Made by a program: the position numbers and the translations under genes
In this document: positions 9,151 through 21,700 of the stretch, in pieces
Numbering within the stretch: position 1 is the stretch's first letter
Layout of the letters: each line of letters starts with the position of its first letter
The notes under the pieces: model-generated
Seen by the model: the letters and a program-made list of their open reading frames with translations, nothing else
The model's database searches: none
Told to the model about the DNA's origin: nothing
Source: Limanda limanda
Taxonomy: Eukaryota; Chordata; Actinopteri; Pleuronectiformes; Pleuronectidae
Length of the DNA stretch: 64,000 bases
NCBI RefSeq assembly: GCF_963576545.1
Contig: NW_026870392.1
Location: forward strand, 248,001 to 312,000
Direction of reading: 5' to 3'

Positions 9151-11084
9151 GCAAGTAGGCTCTACCCCCACTAAATGGGGTAGCGCGCATCGATCGGTAC
9201 CATCCTTGAGCTTCTCCGACTTTCGGAAGGGTTAGGGTTAGGGTTAGGGATGAAAGCACATAGGAGAAAGAGATATTCTTGAATAACTTTTTTTGTGAAG
9301 GTCGGAGAGACTTGCAAGTAGGCTCTACCCCCACTAAATGGGGTAGCGCGCATCGATCGGTACCATCTTTGAGCTTCTCCGACTTTCGGAAGGGTTAGGG
9401 TTAGGGTTAGGGATGAAAGCACATAGGAGAAAGAGATATTCTTGAATAACTTTTTTTGTGAAGGTCGGAGAGACTTGCAAGTAGGCTCTACCCCCACTAA
9501 ATGGGGTAGCGCGCATCGATCGGTACCATCCTTGAGCTTCTCCGACTTTCGGAAGGGTTAGGGTTAGGGTTAGGGATGAAAGCACATAGGAGAAAGAGAT
9601 ATTCTTGAATAACTTTTTTTGTGAAGGTCGGAGAGACTTGCAAGTAGGCTCTACCCCCACTAAATGGGGTAGCGCGCATCGATCGGTACCATCCTTGAGC
9701 TTCTCCGACTTTCGGAAGGGTTAGGGTTAGGGTTAGGGATGAAAGCACATAGGAGAAAGAGATATTCTTGAATAACTTTTTTTGTGAAGGTCGGAGAGAC
9801 TTGGAAAGTGGTTGCATCTGGACTAATTTGGGTCCTGCAGATCGATTGGTACCATCCCCGAGCTTGTACGACCTTCGGAAGAGGTCGACCGACGAAATTC
9901 CCCCAAATCTGAGGAGATATTCTTGAATAACTTTTTTTGTGAAGGTCGGAGAGACTTGCAAGTAGGCTCTACCCCCACTAAATGGGGTAGCGCGCATCGA
10001 TCGGTACCATCCTTGAGCTTCTCCGACTTTCGGAAGGGTTAGGGTTAGGGTTAGGGATGAAAGCACATAGGAGAAAGAGATATTCTTGAATAACTTTTTT
10101 TGTGAAGGTCGGAGAGACTTGCAAGTAGGCTCTACCCCCACTAAATGGGGTAGCGCGCATCGATCGGTACCATCCTTGAGCTTCTCCGACTTTCGGAAGG
10201 GTTAGGGTTAGGGTTAGGGATGAAAGCACATAGGAGAAAGAGATATTCTTGAATAACTTTTTTTGTGAAGGTCGGAGAGACTTGAAAAGTGGTTGCATCT
10301 GGACTAATTTGGGTCCTGCGGATCGATTGGTACCATCCCCGAGCTTGTACGACCTTCGGAAGAGGTCGACCGACGAAATTCCCCCAAATCTGAGGAGATA
10401 TTCTTGAATAACTTTTTTTGTGAAGGTCGGAGAGACTTGCAAGTAGGCTCTACCCCCACTAAATGGGGTAGCGCGCATCGATCGGTACCATCCTTGAGCT
10501 TCTCCGACTTTCGGAAGGGTTAGGGTTAGGGTTAGGGATGAAAGCACATAGGAGAAAGAGATATTCTTGAATAACTTTTTTTGTGAAGGTCGGAGAGACT
10601 TGCAAGTAGGCTCTACCCCCACTAAATGGGGTAGCGCGCATCGATCGGTACCATCCTTGAGCTTCTCCGACTTTCGGAAGGGTTAGGGTTAGGGTTAGGG
10701 ATGAAAGCACATAGGAGAAAGAGATATTCTTGAATAACTTTTTTTGTGAAGGTCGGAGAGACTTGCAAGTAGGCTCTACCCCCACTAAATGGGGTAGCGC
10801 GCATCGATCGGTACCATCCTTGAGCTTCTCCCCGACTTTCGGAAGGGTTAGGGTTAGGGTTAGGGCTGAAAGCACATAGGAGAAAGAGATATTCTTGAAT
10901 AACTTTTTTTGTGAAGGTCGGAGAGACTTGGAAAGTGGTTGCATCTTGACTAATTTGGGTCCTGCGGATCGATTGGTACCATCCCCGAGCTTGTACGACC
11001 TTCGGAAGAGGTCGACCGACGAAATTCCCCCAAATCTGAGGAGATATTCTTGAATAACTTTTTTTGTGAAGGTCGGAGAGACTT
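9151..11084 (+). repeat. Region I HOR turn 6 (1,934 bp, chimeric monomer missing)
   Basis: Order is AAAA B AA B AA A' B; B at 9803, 10284 and 10930. It follows the 2,098-bp arrangement but lacks the 164-bp Ah monomer, and the A' at 10765 joins B directly. Private changes are GAAAAGTGG at 10284 and CATCTTGAC at about 10945. This turn marks the edge of the regular HOR. Confidence 0.92.
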
Positions 11085-13004
11085 GCAAGTAGGCTCTACC
11101 CCCACTAAATGGGGTAGCGCGCATCGATCGGTACCATCCTTGAGCTTCTCCGACTTTCGGAAGGGTTAGGGTTAGGGATGAAAGCACATAGGAGAAAGAG
11201 ATATTCTTGAATAACTTTTTTTGTGAAGGTCGGAGAGACTTGGAAAGTGGTTGCATCTGGACTAATTTGGGTCCTGCGGATCGATTGGTACCATCCCCGA
11301 GCTTGTACGACCTTCGGAAGAGGTCGACCGACGAAATTCCCCCAAATCTGAGGAGATATTCTTGAATAACTTTTTTTGTGAAGGTCGGAGAGACTTGCAA
11401 GTAGGCTCTACCCCCACTAAATGGGGTAACGCGCATCGATCGGTACCATCCTTGAGCTTCTCCGACTTTCGGAAGGGTTAGGGTTAGGGTTAGGGATGAA
11501 AGCACATAGGAGAAAGAGATATTCTTGAATAACTTTTTTTGTGAAGGTTGGAGAGACTTGCAAGTAGGCTCTACCCCCACTAAATGGGGTAGCGCGCATC
11601 GATCGGTACCATCCTTGAGCTTCTCCGACTTTCGGAAGGGTTAGGGTTAGGGTTAGGGATGAAAGCACATAGGAGAAAGAGATATTCTTGAATAACCTTT
11701 TTTGTGAAGGTCGGAGAGACTTGGAAAGTGGTTGCATCTGGACTAATTTGGGTCCTGCGGATCGATTGGTACCATCCCCGAGCTTGTACGACCTTTGGAA
11801 GAGGTCGACCGACGAAATTCCCCCAAATCTGAGGAGATATTCTTGAATAACTTTTTTTGTGAAGGTCGGAGAGACTTGCAAGTAGGCTCTACCCCCACTA
11901 AATGGGGTAGCGCGCATCGATCGGTACCATCCTTGAGCTTCTCCGACTTTCGGAAGGGTTAGGGTTAGGGTTAGGGATGAAAGCACATAGGAGAAAGAGA
12001 TATTCTTGAATAACTTTTTTTGTGAAGGTCGGAGAGACTTGCAAGTAGGCTCTACCCCCACTAAATGGGGTAGCGCGCATCGATCGGTACCATTCTTGAG
12101 CTTCTCCGACTTTCGGAAGGGTTAGGGTTAGGGATGAAAGCACATAGGAGAAAGAGATATTCTTGAATAACTTTTTTTGTGAAGGTCGGAGAGACTTGCA
12201 AGTAGGCTCTACCCCCACTAAATGGCGTAGCGCGCATCGATCGGTACCATCCTTGAGCTTCTCCGACTTTCGGAAGGGTTAGGGTTAGGGTTAGGGATGA
12301 AAGCACATAGGAGAAAGAGATATTCTTGAATAACTTTTTTTGTGAAGGTCGGAGAGACTTGCAAGTAGGCTCTACCCCCACTAAATGGGGTAGCGCGCAT
12401 CGATCGGTACCATCCTTGAGCTTCTCCGACTTTTGGAAGGGTTAGGGTTAGGGTTAGGGATGAAAGCACATAGGAGAAAGAGATATTCTTGAATAACTTT
12501 TTTTATGAAGGTCGGAGAGACTTGCAAGTAGGCTCTACCCCCACTAAATGGGGTAGCGCGCATCGATCGGTACCATCTTTGAGCTTCTCCGACTTTTGGA
12601 AGGGTTAGGGTTAGGGTTAGGGATGAAAGCACATAGGAGAAAGAGATATTCTTGAATAACTTTTTTTGTGAAGGTCGGAGAGACTTGCAAGTAGGCTCTA
12701 CCCCCACTAAATGGGGTAGCGCGCATCGATCGGTACCATCCTTGAGCTTCTCCGACTTTCGGAAGGGTTAGGGTTAGGGTTAGGGATGAAAGCACATAGG
12801 AGAAAGAGATATTCTTGAATAACTTTTTTTGTGAAGGTCGGAGAGACTTGGAAAGTGGTTGCATCTGGACTAATTTGGGTCCTGCGGATCGATTGGTACC
12901 ATCCCCGAGCTTGTACGACCTTCGGAAGAGGTCGACCGACGAAATTCCCCCAAATCTGAGGAGATATTCTTGAATAACTTTTTTTGTGAAGGTCGGAGAG
13001 ACTT
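11085..13004 (+). repeat. Region II, irregular stretch after the 1,772-bp HOR
   Basis: Order is A157 B AA B A A157 AAAA B, with B at 11242, 11723 and 12850. The first two-TTAGGG monomers of the window are here (11085 and 12041). Private changes are frequent: GGTAACG at 11397, GGTTGG near 11547, AACCTTTTTTG near 11696, CCATTCTTG near 12092, GGCGTAG near 12225 and a T7-ATG run near 12501. That suggests older or less homogenised sequence than its neighbours. Confidence 0.88.
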
Positions 13005-14761
13005 GCAAGTAGGCTCTACCCCCACTAAATGGGGTAGCGCGCATCGATCGGTACCATCCTTGAGCTTCTCCGACTTTCGGAAGGGTTAGGGTTAGGGTTA
13101 GGGATGAAAGCACATAGGAGAAAGAGATATTCTTGAATAACTTTTTTTGTGAAGGTCGGAGAGACTTGCAAGTAGGCTCTACCCCCACTAAATGGGGTAG
13201 CGCGCATCGATCGGTACCATCCTTGAGCTTCTCCGACTTTCGGAAGGGTTAGGGTTAGGGATGAAAGCACATAGGAGAAAGAGATATTCTTGAATAACTT
13301 TTTTTGTGAAGGTCGGAGAGACTTGGAAAGTGGTTGCATCTGGACTAATTTGGGTCCTGCGGATCGATTGGTACCATCCCCGAGCTTGTACGACCTTTGG
13401 AAGAGGTCGACCGACGAAATTCCCCCAAATCTGAGGAGATATTCTTGAATAACTTTTTTTGTGAAGGTCGGAGAGACTTGCAAGTAGGCTCTACCCCCAC
13501 TAAATGGGGTAGCGCGCATCGATCGGTACCATCCTTGAGCTTCTCCGACTTTCGGAAGGGTTAGGGTTAGGGTTAGGGATGAAAGCACATAGGAGAAAGA
13601 GATATTCTTGAATAACTTTTTTTGTGAAGGTCGGAGAGACTTGCAAGTAGGCTCTACCCCCACTAAATGGGGTAGCGCGCATCGATCGGTACCATCCTTG
13701 AGCTTCTCCGACTTTCGGAAGGGTTAGGGTTAGGGTTAGGGATGAAAGCACATAGGAGAAAGAGATATTCTTGAATAACTTTTTTTGTGAAGGTCGGAGA
13801 GACTTGGAAAGTGGTTGCATCTGGACTAATTTGGGTCCTGCGGATCGATTGGTACCATCCCCGAGCTTGTACGACCTTCGGAAGAGGTCGACCGACGAAA
13901 TTCCCCCAAATCTGAGGAGATATTCTTGAATAACTTTTTTTGTGAAGGTCGGAGAGACTTGCAAGTAGGCTCTACCCCCACTAAATGGGGTAGCGCGCAT
14001 CGATCGGTACCATCCTTGAGCTTCTCCGACTTTCGGAAGGGTTAGGGTTAGGGTTAGGGATGAAAGCACATAGGAGAAAGAGATATTCTTGAATAACTTT
14101 TTTTGTGAAGGTCGGAGAGACTTGCAAGTAGGCTCTACCCCCACTAAATGGGGTAGCGCGCATCGATCGGTACCATCCTTGAGCTTCTCCGACTTTCGGA
14201 AGGGTTAGGGTTAGGGATGAAAGCACATAGGAGAAAGAGATATTCTTGAATAACTTTTTTTGTGAAGGTCGGAGAGACTTGGAAAGTGGTTGCATCTGGA
14301 CTAATTTGGGTCCTGCGGATCGATTGGTACCATCCCCGAGCTTGTACGACCTTTGGAAGAGGTCGACCGACGAAATTCCCCCAAATCTGAGGAGATATTC
14401 TTGAATAACTTTTTTTGTGAAGGTCGGAGAGACTTGCAAGTAGGCTCTACCCCCACTAAATGGGGTAGCGCGCATCGATCGGTACCATCCTTGAGCTTCT
14501 CCGACTTTCGGAAGGGTTAGGGTTAGGGTTAGGGATGAAAGCACATAGGAGAAAGAGATATTCTTGAATAACTTTTTTTGTGAAGGTCGGAGAGACTTGC
14601 AAGTAGGCTCTACCCCCACTAAATGGGGTAGCGCGCATCGATCGGTACCATCCTTGAGCTTCTCCGACTTTCGGAAGGGTTAGGGTTAGGGTTAGGGATG
14701 AAAGCACATAGGAGAAAGAGATATTCTTGAATAACTTTTTTTGTGAAGGTCGGAGAGACTT
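13005..14761 (+). repeat. 956-bp tandem pair (A A157 B A A B)
   Basis: First copy 13005-13960; the second starts at 13961 and keeps five of six monomers, running A A157 B A A with a further A following where B is expected. B monomers start at 13325, 13806 and 14281. Those at 13325 and 14281 share GACCTTTGG, which is also seen at 11723 and 17497. Confidence 0.88.
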
Positions 14762-15081
14762 GCAAGTAGGCTCTACCCCCACTAAATGGGGTAGCGCGCA
14801 TCGATCGGTACCATCTTTGAGCTTCTCCGACTTTCGGAAGGGTTAGGGTTAGGGTTAGGGATGAAAGCACATAGGAGAAAGAGATATTCTTGAATAACTT
14901 TTTTTGTGAAGGTCGGAGAGACTTGCAAGTAGTCTCTACCCCCACTAAATGGGGTAGCGCGCATCGATCGGTACCATCCTTGAGCTTCTCCGACTTTCGG
15001 AAGGGTTAGGGTTAGGGATGAAAGCACATAGGAGAAAGAGATATTCTTGAATAACTTTTTTTGTGAAGGTCGGAGAGACTT
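14762..15081 (+). repeat. Two A monomers (163 + 157 bp) between blocks
   Basis: Carries CCATCTTTG in the first monomer. The second has two TTAGGG and the private AGTAGTCTCTACC, which also occurs in the 163-bp monomer at 16533. No B is present. Confidence 0.85.
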
Positions 15082-17814
15082 GCAAGTAGGCTCTACCCCC
15101 ACTAAATGGGGTAGCGCGCATCGATCGGTACCATCCTTGAGCTTCTCCGACTTTCGGAAGGGTTAGGGTTAGGGTTAGGGATGAAAGCACATAGGAGAAA
15201 GAGATATTCTTGAATAACTTTTTTTGTGAAGGTCGGAGAGACTTGCAAGTAGGCTCTACCCCCACTAAATGGGGTAGCGCGCATCGATCGGTACCATCCT
15301 TGAGCTTCTCCGACTTTCGGAAGGGTTAGGGTTAGGGTTAGGGATGAAAGCACATAGGAGAAAGAGATATTCTTGAATAACTTTTTTTGTGAAGGTCGGA
15401 GAGACTTGCAAGTAGGCTCTACCCCCACTAAATGTGGTAGCGCGCATCGATCGGTACCATCCTTGAGCTTCTCCGACTTTCGGAAGGGTTAGGGTTAGGG
15501 TTAGGGATGAAAGCACATAGGAGAAAGAGATATTCTTGAATAACTTTTTTTGTGAAGGTCGGAGAGACTTGGAAAGTGGTTGCATCTGGACTAATTTGGG
15601 TCCTGCGGATCGATTGGTACCATCCCCGAGCTTGTACGACCTTCGGAAGAGGTCGACCGACGAAATTCCCCCAAATCTGAGGAGATATTCTTGAATAACT
15701 TTTTTTGAGAAGGTCGGAGAGACTTGCAAGTAGGCTCTACCCCCACTAAATGGGGTAGCGCGCATCGATCGGCACCATCCTTGAGCTTCTCCGACTTTCG
15801 GAAGGGTTAGGGTTAGGGTTAGGGATGAAAGCACATAGGAGAAAGAGATATTCTTGAATAACTTTTTTTGTGAAGGTCGGAGAGACTTGGAAAGTGGTTG
15901 CATCTGGACTAATTTGGGTCCTGCGGATCGATTGGTACCATCCCCGAGCTTGTACGACCTTCGGAAGAGGTCGACCGACGAAATTCCCCCAAATCTGAGG
16001 AGATATTCTTGAATAACTTTTTTTGAGAAGGTCGGAGAGACTTGCAAGTAGGCTCTACCCCCACTAAATGGGGTAGCGCGCATCGATCGGCACCATCCTT
16101 GAGCTTCTCCGACTTTCGGAAGGGTTAGGGTTAGGGTTAGGGATGAAAGCACATAGGAGAAAGAGATATTCTTGAATAACTTTTTTTGTGAAGGTCGGAG
16201 AGACTTGCAAGTAGGCTCTACCCCCACTAAATGGGGTAGCGCGCATCGATCGGTACCATCCTTGAGCTTCTCCGACTTTCGGAAGGGTTAGGGTTAGGGT
16301 TAGGGCTGAAAGCACATAGGAGAAAGAGATATTCTTGAATAACTTTTTTTGTGAAGGTCGGAGAGACTTGCAAGTAGGCTCTACCCCCACTAAATGGGGT
16401 AGCGCGCATCGATCGGTACCATCCTTGAGCTTCTCCGACTTTCGGAAGGGTTAGGGTTAGGGTTAGGGATGAAAGCACATAGGAGAAAGAGATATTCTTG
16501 AATAACTTTTTTTGTGAAGGTCGGAGAGACTTGCAAGTAGTCTCTACCCCCACTAAATGGGGTAGCGCGCATCGATCGGTACCATCCTTGAGCTTCTCCG
16601 ACTTTCGGAAGGGTTAGGGTTAGGGTTAGGGATGAAAGCACATAGGAGAAAGAGATATTCTTGAATAACTTTTTTTGTGAAGGTCGGAGAGACTTGCAAG
16701 TAGGCTCTACCCCCACTAAATGGGGTAGCGCGCATCGATCGGTACCATCCTTGAGCTTCTCCGACTTTCGGAAGGGTTAGGGTTAGGGTTAGGGATGAAA
16801 GCACATAGGAGAAAGAGATATTCTTGAATAACTTTTTTTGTGAAGGTCGGAGAGACTTGCAAGTAGGCTCTACCCCCACTAAATGGGGTAGCGCGCATCG
16901 ATCGGTACCATCCTTGAGCTTCTCCGACTTTCGGAAGGGTTAGGGTTAGGGTTAGGGATGAAAGCACATAGGAGAAAGAGATATTCTTGAATAACTTTTT
17001 TTGTGAAGGTCGGAGAGACTTGGAAAGTGGTTGCATCTGGACTAATTTGGGTCCTGCGGATCGATTGGTACTATCCCCGAGCTTGTACGACCTTCGGAAG
17101 AGGTCGACCGACGAAATTCCCCCAAATCTGAGGAGATATTCTTGAATAACTTTTTTTGTGAAGGTCGGAGAGACTTGCAAGTAGGCTCTACCCCCACTAA
17201 ATGGGGTAGCGCGCATCGATCGGTACCATCCTTGAGCTTCTCCGACTTTCGGAAGGGTTAGGGTTAGGGTTAGGGATGAAAGCACATAGGAGAAAGAGAT
17301 ATTCTTGAATAACTTTTTTTGTGAAGGTCGGAGAGACTTGCAAGTAGGCTCTACCCCCACTAAATGGGGTAGCGCGCATCGATCGGTACCATCCTTGAGC
17401 TTCTCCGACTTTCGGAAGGGTTAGGGTTAGGGATGAAAGCACATAGGAGAAAGAGATATTCTTGAATAACTTTTTTTGTGAAGGTCGGAGAGACTTGGAA
17501 AGTGGTTGCATCTGGACTAATTTGGGTCCTGCGGATCGATTGGTACCATCCCCGAGCTTGTACGACCTTTGGAAGAGGTCGACCGACGAAATTCCCCCAA
17601 ATCTGAGGAGATATTCTTGAATAACTTTTTTTGTGAAGGTCGGAGAGACTTGCAAGTAGGCTCTACCCCCACTAAATGGGGTAGCGCGCATCGATCGGTA
17701 CCATCCTTGAGCTTCTCCGACTTTCGGAAGGGTTAGGGTTAGGGTTAGGGATGAAAGCACATAGGAGAAAGAGATATTCTTGAATAACTTTTTTTGTGAA
17801 GGTCGGAGAGACTT
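15082..17814 (+). repeat. Region II 2,733-bp unit, copy 1
   Basis: Order is AAA B A B AAAAAA B A A157 B A; B at 15571, 15889, 17022 and 17497. The first part matches the sequence 2,733 bp further right. Markers are AAATGTGG at 15408, TTTTGAGAAGG in the B monomers at 15571 and 15889, GGCACC in the following A monomers, and GGGCTG at 16207 without the CC insertion found in region I. Confidence 0.85.
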
Positions 17815-18776
17815 GCAAGTAGGCTCTACCCCCACTAAATGGGGTAGCGCGCATCGATCGGTACCATCCTTGAGCTTCTCCGACTTTCGGAAGGGTTAGG
17901 GTTAGGGTTAGGGATGAAAGCACATAGGAGAAAGAGATATTCTTGAATAACTTTTTTTGTGAAGGTCGGAGAGACTTGCAAGTAGGCTCTACCCCCACTA
18001 AATGGGGTAGCGCGCATCGATCGGTACCATCCTTGAGCTTCTCCGACTTTCGGAAGGGTTAGGGTTAGGGTTAGGGATGAAAGCACATAGGAGAAAGAGA
18101 TATTCTTGAATAACTTTTTTTGTGAAGGTCGGAGAGACTTGCAAGTAGGCTCTACCCCCACTAAATGTGGTAGCGCGCATCGATCGGTACCATCCTTGAG
18201 CTTCTCCGACTTTCGGAAGGGTTAGGGTTAGGGTTAGGGATGAAAGCACATAGGAGAAAGAGATATTCTTGAATAACTTTTTTTGTGAAGGTCGGAGAGA
18301 CTTGGAAAGTGGTTGCATCTGGACTAATTTGGGTCCTGCGGATCGATTGGTACCATCCCCGAGCTTGTACGACCTTCGGAAGAGGTCGACCGACGAAATT
18401 CCCCCAAATCTGAGGAGATATTCTTGAATAACTTTTTTTGAGAAGGTCGGAGAGACTTGCAAGTAGGCTCTACCCCCACTAAATGGGGTAGCGCGCATCG
18501 ATCGGCACCATCCTTGAGCTTCTCCGACTTTCGGAAGGGTTAGGGTTAGGGTTAGGGATGAAAGCACATAGGAGAAAGAGATATTCTTGAATAACTTTTT
18601 TTGTGAAGGTCGGAGAGACTTGGAAAGTGGTTGCATCTGGACTAATTTGGGTCCTGCGGATCGATTGGTACCATCCCCGAGCTTGTACGACCTTCGGAAG
18701 AGGTCGACCGACGAAATTCCCCCAAATCTGAGGAGATATTCTTGAATAACTTTTTTTGAGAAGGTCGGAGAGACTT
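17815..18776 (+). repeat. Region II 2,733-bp unit, copy 2 (upstream part)
   Basis: Order AAA B A B, with B at 18304 and 18622; same markers as 15082-16043. The match continues into the next block to about 19591, so that block arose by extension of this arrangement. Confidence 0.85.
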
Positions 18777-21700
18777 GCAAGTAGGCTCTACCCCCACTAA
18801 ATGGGGTAGCGCGCATCGATCGGCACCATCCTTGAGCTTCTCCGACTTTCGGAAGGGTTAGGGTTAGGGTTAGGGATGAATGCACATAGGAGAAAGAGAT
18901 ATTCTTGAATAACTTTTTTTGTGAAGGTCGGAGAGACTTGCAAGTAGGCTCTACCCCCACTAAATGGGGTAGCGCGCATCGATCGGTACCATCCTTGAGC
19001 TTCTCCGACTTTCGGAAGGGTTAGGGTTAGGGTTAGGGCTGAAAGCACATAGGAGAAAGAGATATTCTTGAATAACTTTTTTTGTGAAGGTCGGAGAGAC
19101 TTGCAAGTAGGCTCTACCCCCACTAAATGGGGTAGCGCGCATCGATCGGTACCATCCTTGAGCTTCTCCGACTTTCGGAAGGGTTAGGGTTAGGGTTAGG
19201 GATGAAAGCACATAGGAGAAAGAGATATTCTTGAATAACTTTTTTTGTGAAGGTCGGAGAGACTTGCAAGTAGGCTCTACCCCCACTAAATGGGGTAGCG
19301 CGCATCGATCGGTACCATCCTTGAGCTTCTCCGACTTTCGGAAGGGTTAGGGTTAGGGTTAGGGATGAAAGCACATAGGAGAAAGAGATATTCTTGAATA
19401 ACTTTTTTTGTGAAGGTCGGAGAGACTTGCAAGTAGGCTCTACCCCCACTAAATGGGGTAGCGCGCATCGATCGGTACCATCCTTGAGCTTCTCCGACTT
19501 TCGGAAGGGTTAGGGTTAGGGTTAGGGATGAAAGCACATAGGAGAAAGAGATATTCTTGAATAACTTTTTTTGTGAAGGTCGGAGAGACTTGCAAGTAGG
19601 CTCTACCCCCACTAAATGTGGTAGCGCGCATCGATCGGTACCATCCTTGAGCTTCTCCGACTTTCGGAAGGGTTAGGGTTAGGGTTAGGGATGAAAGCAC
19701 ATAGGAGAAAGAGATATTCTTGAATAACTTTTTTTGTGAAGGTCGGAGAGACTTGGAAAGTGGTTGCATCTGGACTAATTTGGGTCCTGCGGATCGATTG
19801 GTACCATCCCCGAGCTTGTACGACCTTCGGAAGAGGTCGACCGACGAAATTCCCCCAAATCTGAGGAGATATTCTTGAATAACTTTTTTTGAGAAGGTCG
19901 GAGAGACTTGCAAGTAGGCTCTACCCCCACTAAATGGGGTAGCGCGCATCGATCGGCACCATCCTTGAGCTTCTCCGACTTTCGGAAGGGTTAGGGTTAG
20001 GGATGAAAGCACATAGGAGAAAGAGATATTCTTGAATAACTTTTTTTGTGAAGGTCGGAGAGACTTGGAAAGTGGTTGCATCTGGACTAATTTGGGTCCT
20101 GCGGATCGATTGGTACCATCCCCGAGCTTGTACGACCTTCGGAAGAGGTCGACCGACGAAATTCCCCCAAATCTGAGGAGATATTCTTGAATAACTTTTT
20201 TTGAGAAGGTCGGAGAGACTTGCAAGTAGGCTCTACCCCCACTAAATGGGGTAGCGCGCATCGATCGGTACCATCCTTGAGCTTCTCCGACTTTCGGAAG
20301 GGTTAGGGTTAGGGTTAGGGATGAAAGCACATAGGAGAAAGAGATATTCTTGAATAACTTTTTTTGTGAAGGTCGGAGAGACTTGCAAGTAGGCTCTACC
20401 CCCACTAAATGGGGTAGCGCGCATCGATCGGTACCATCCTTGAGCTTCTCCGACTTTCGGAAGGGTTAGGGTTAGGGTTAGGGATGAAAGCACATAGGAG
20501 AAAGAGATATTCTTGAATAACTTTTTTTGTGAAGGTCGGAGAGACTTGGAAAGTGGTTGCATCTGGACTAATTTGGGTCCTGCGGATCGATTGGTACCAT
20601 CCCCGAGCTTGTACGACCTTCGGAAGAGGTCGACCGACGAAATTCCCCCAAATCTGAGGAGATATTCTTGAATAACTTTTTTTGAGAAGGTCGGAGAGAC
20701 TTGCAAGTAGGCTCTACCCCCACTAAATGGGGTAGCGCGCATCGATCGGCACCATCCTTGAGCTTCTCCGACTTTCGGAAGGGTTAGGGTTAGGGTTAGG
20801 GATGAAAGCACATAGGAGAAAGAGATATTCTTGAATAACTTTTTTTGTGAAGGTCGGAGAGACTTGGAAAGTGGTTGCATCTGGACTAATTTGGGTCCTG
20901 CGGATCGATTGGTACCATCCCCGAGCTTGTACGACCTTCGGAAGAGGTCGACCGACGAAATTCCCCCAAATCTGAGGAGATATTCTTGAATAACTTTTTT
21001 TGAGAAGGTCGGAGAGACTTGCAAGTAGGCTCTACCCCCACTAAATGGGGTAGCGCGCATCGATCGGCACCATCCTTGAGCTTCTCCGACTTTCGGAAGG
21101 GTTAGGGTTAGGGTTAGGGATGAATGCACATAGGAGAAAGAGATATTCTTGAATAACTTTTTTTGTGAAGGTCGGAGAGACTTGCAAGTAGGCTCTACCC
21201 CCACTAAATGGGGTAGCGCGCATCGATCGGTACCATCCTTGAGCTTCTCCGACTTTCGGAAGGGTTAGGGTTAGGGTTAGGGCTGAAAGCACATAGGAGA
21301 AAGAGATATTCTTGAATAACTTTTTTTGTGAAGGTCGGAGAGACTTGCAAGTAGGCTCTACCCCCACTAAATGGGGTAGCGCGCATCGATCGGTACCATC
21401 CTTGAGCTTCTCCGACTTTCGGAAGGGTTAGGGTTAGGGTTAGGGATGAAAGCACATAGGAGAAAGAGATATTCTTGAATAACTTTTTTTGTGAAGGTCG
21501 GAGAGACTTGCAAGTAGGCTCTACCCCCACTAAATGGGGTAGCGCGCATCGATCGGTACCATCTTTGAGCTTCTCCGACTTTCGGAAGGGTTAGGGTTAG
21601 GGTTAGGGATGAAAGCACATAGGAGAAAGAGATATTCTTGAATAACTTTTTTTGTGAAGGTCGGAGAGACTTGCAAGTAGGCTCTACCCCCACTAAATGG

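Noticed and set aside
148..11580. Long minus-strand open reading frames, for example 10459-11580 (373 codons) and many of 106-320 codons throughout the window
   Set aside because: They follow repeat periodicity. 163 is 1 mod 3 and 155 is 2 mod 3, so each A shifts the frame and A+B (318 bp) restores it, and the longest frames are simply A/B alternations. They overlap each other, many appear to begin at GTG, and they translate the telomeric tract as Thr-Leu or Asn-Pro runs. There is no gene structure.
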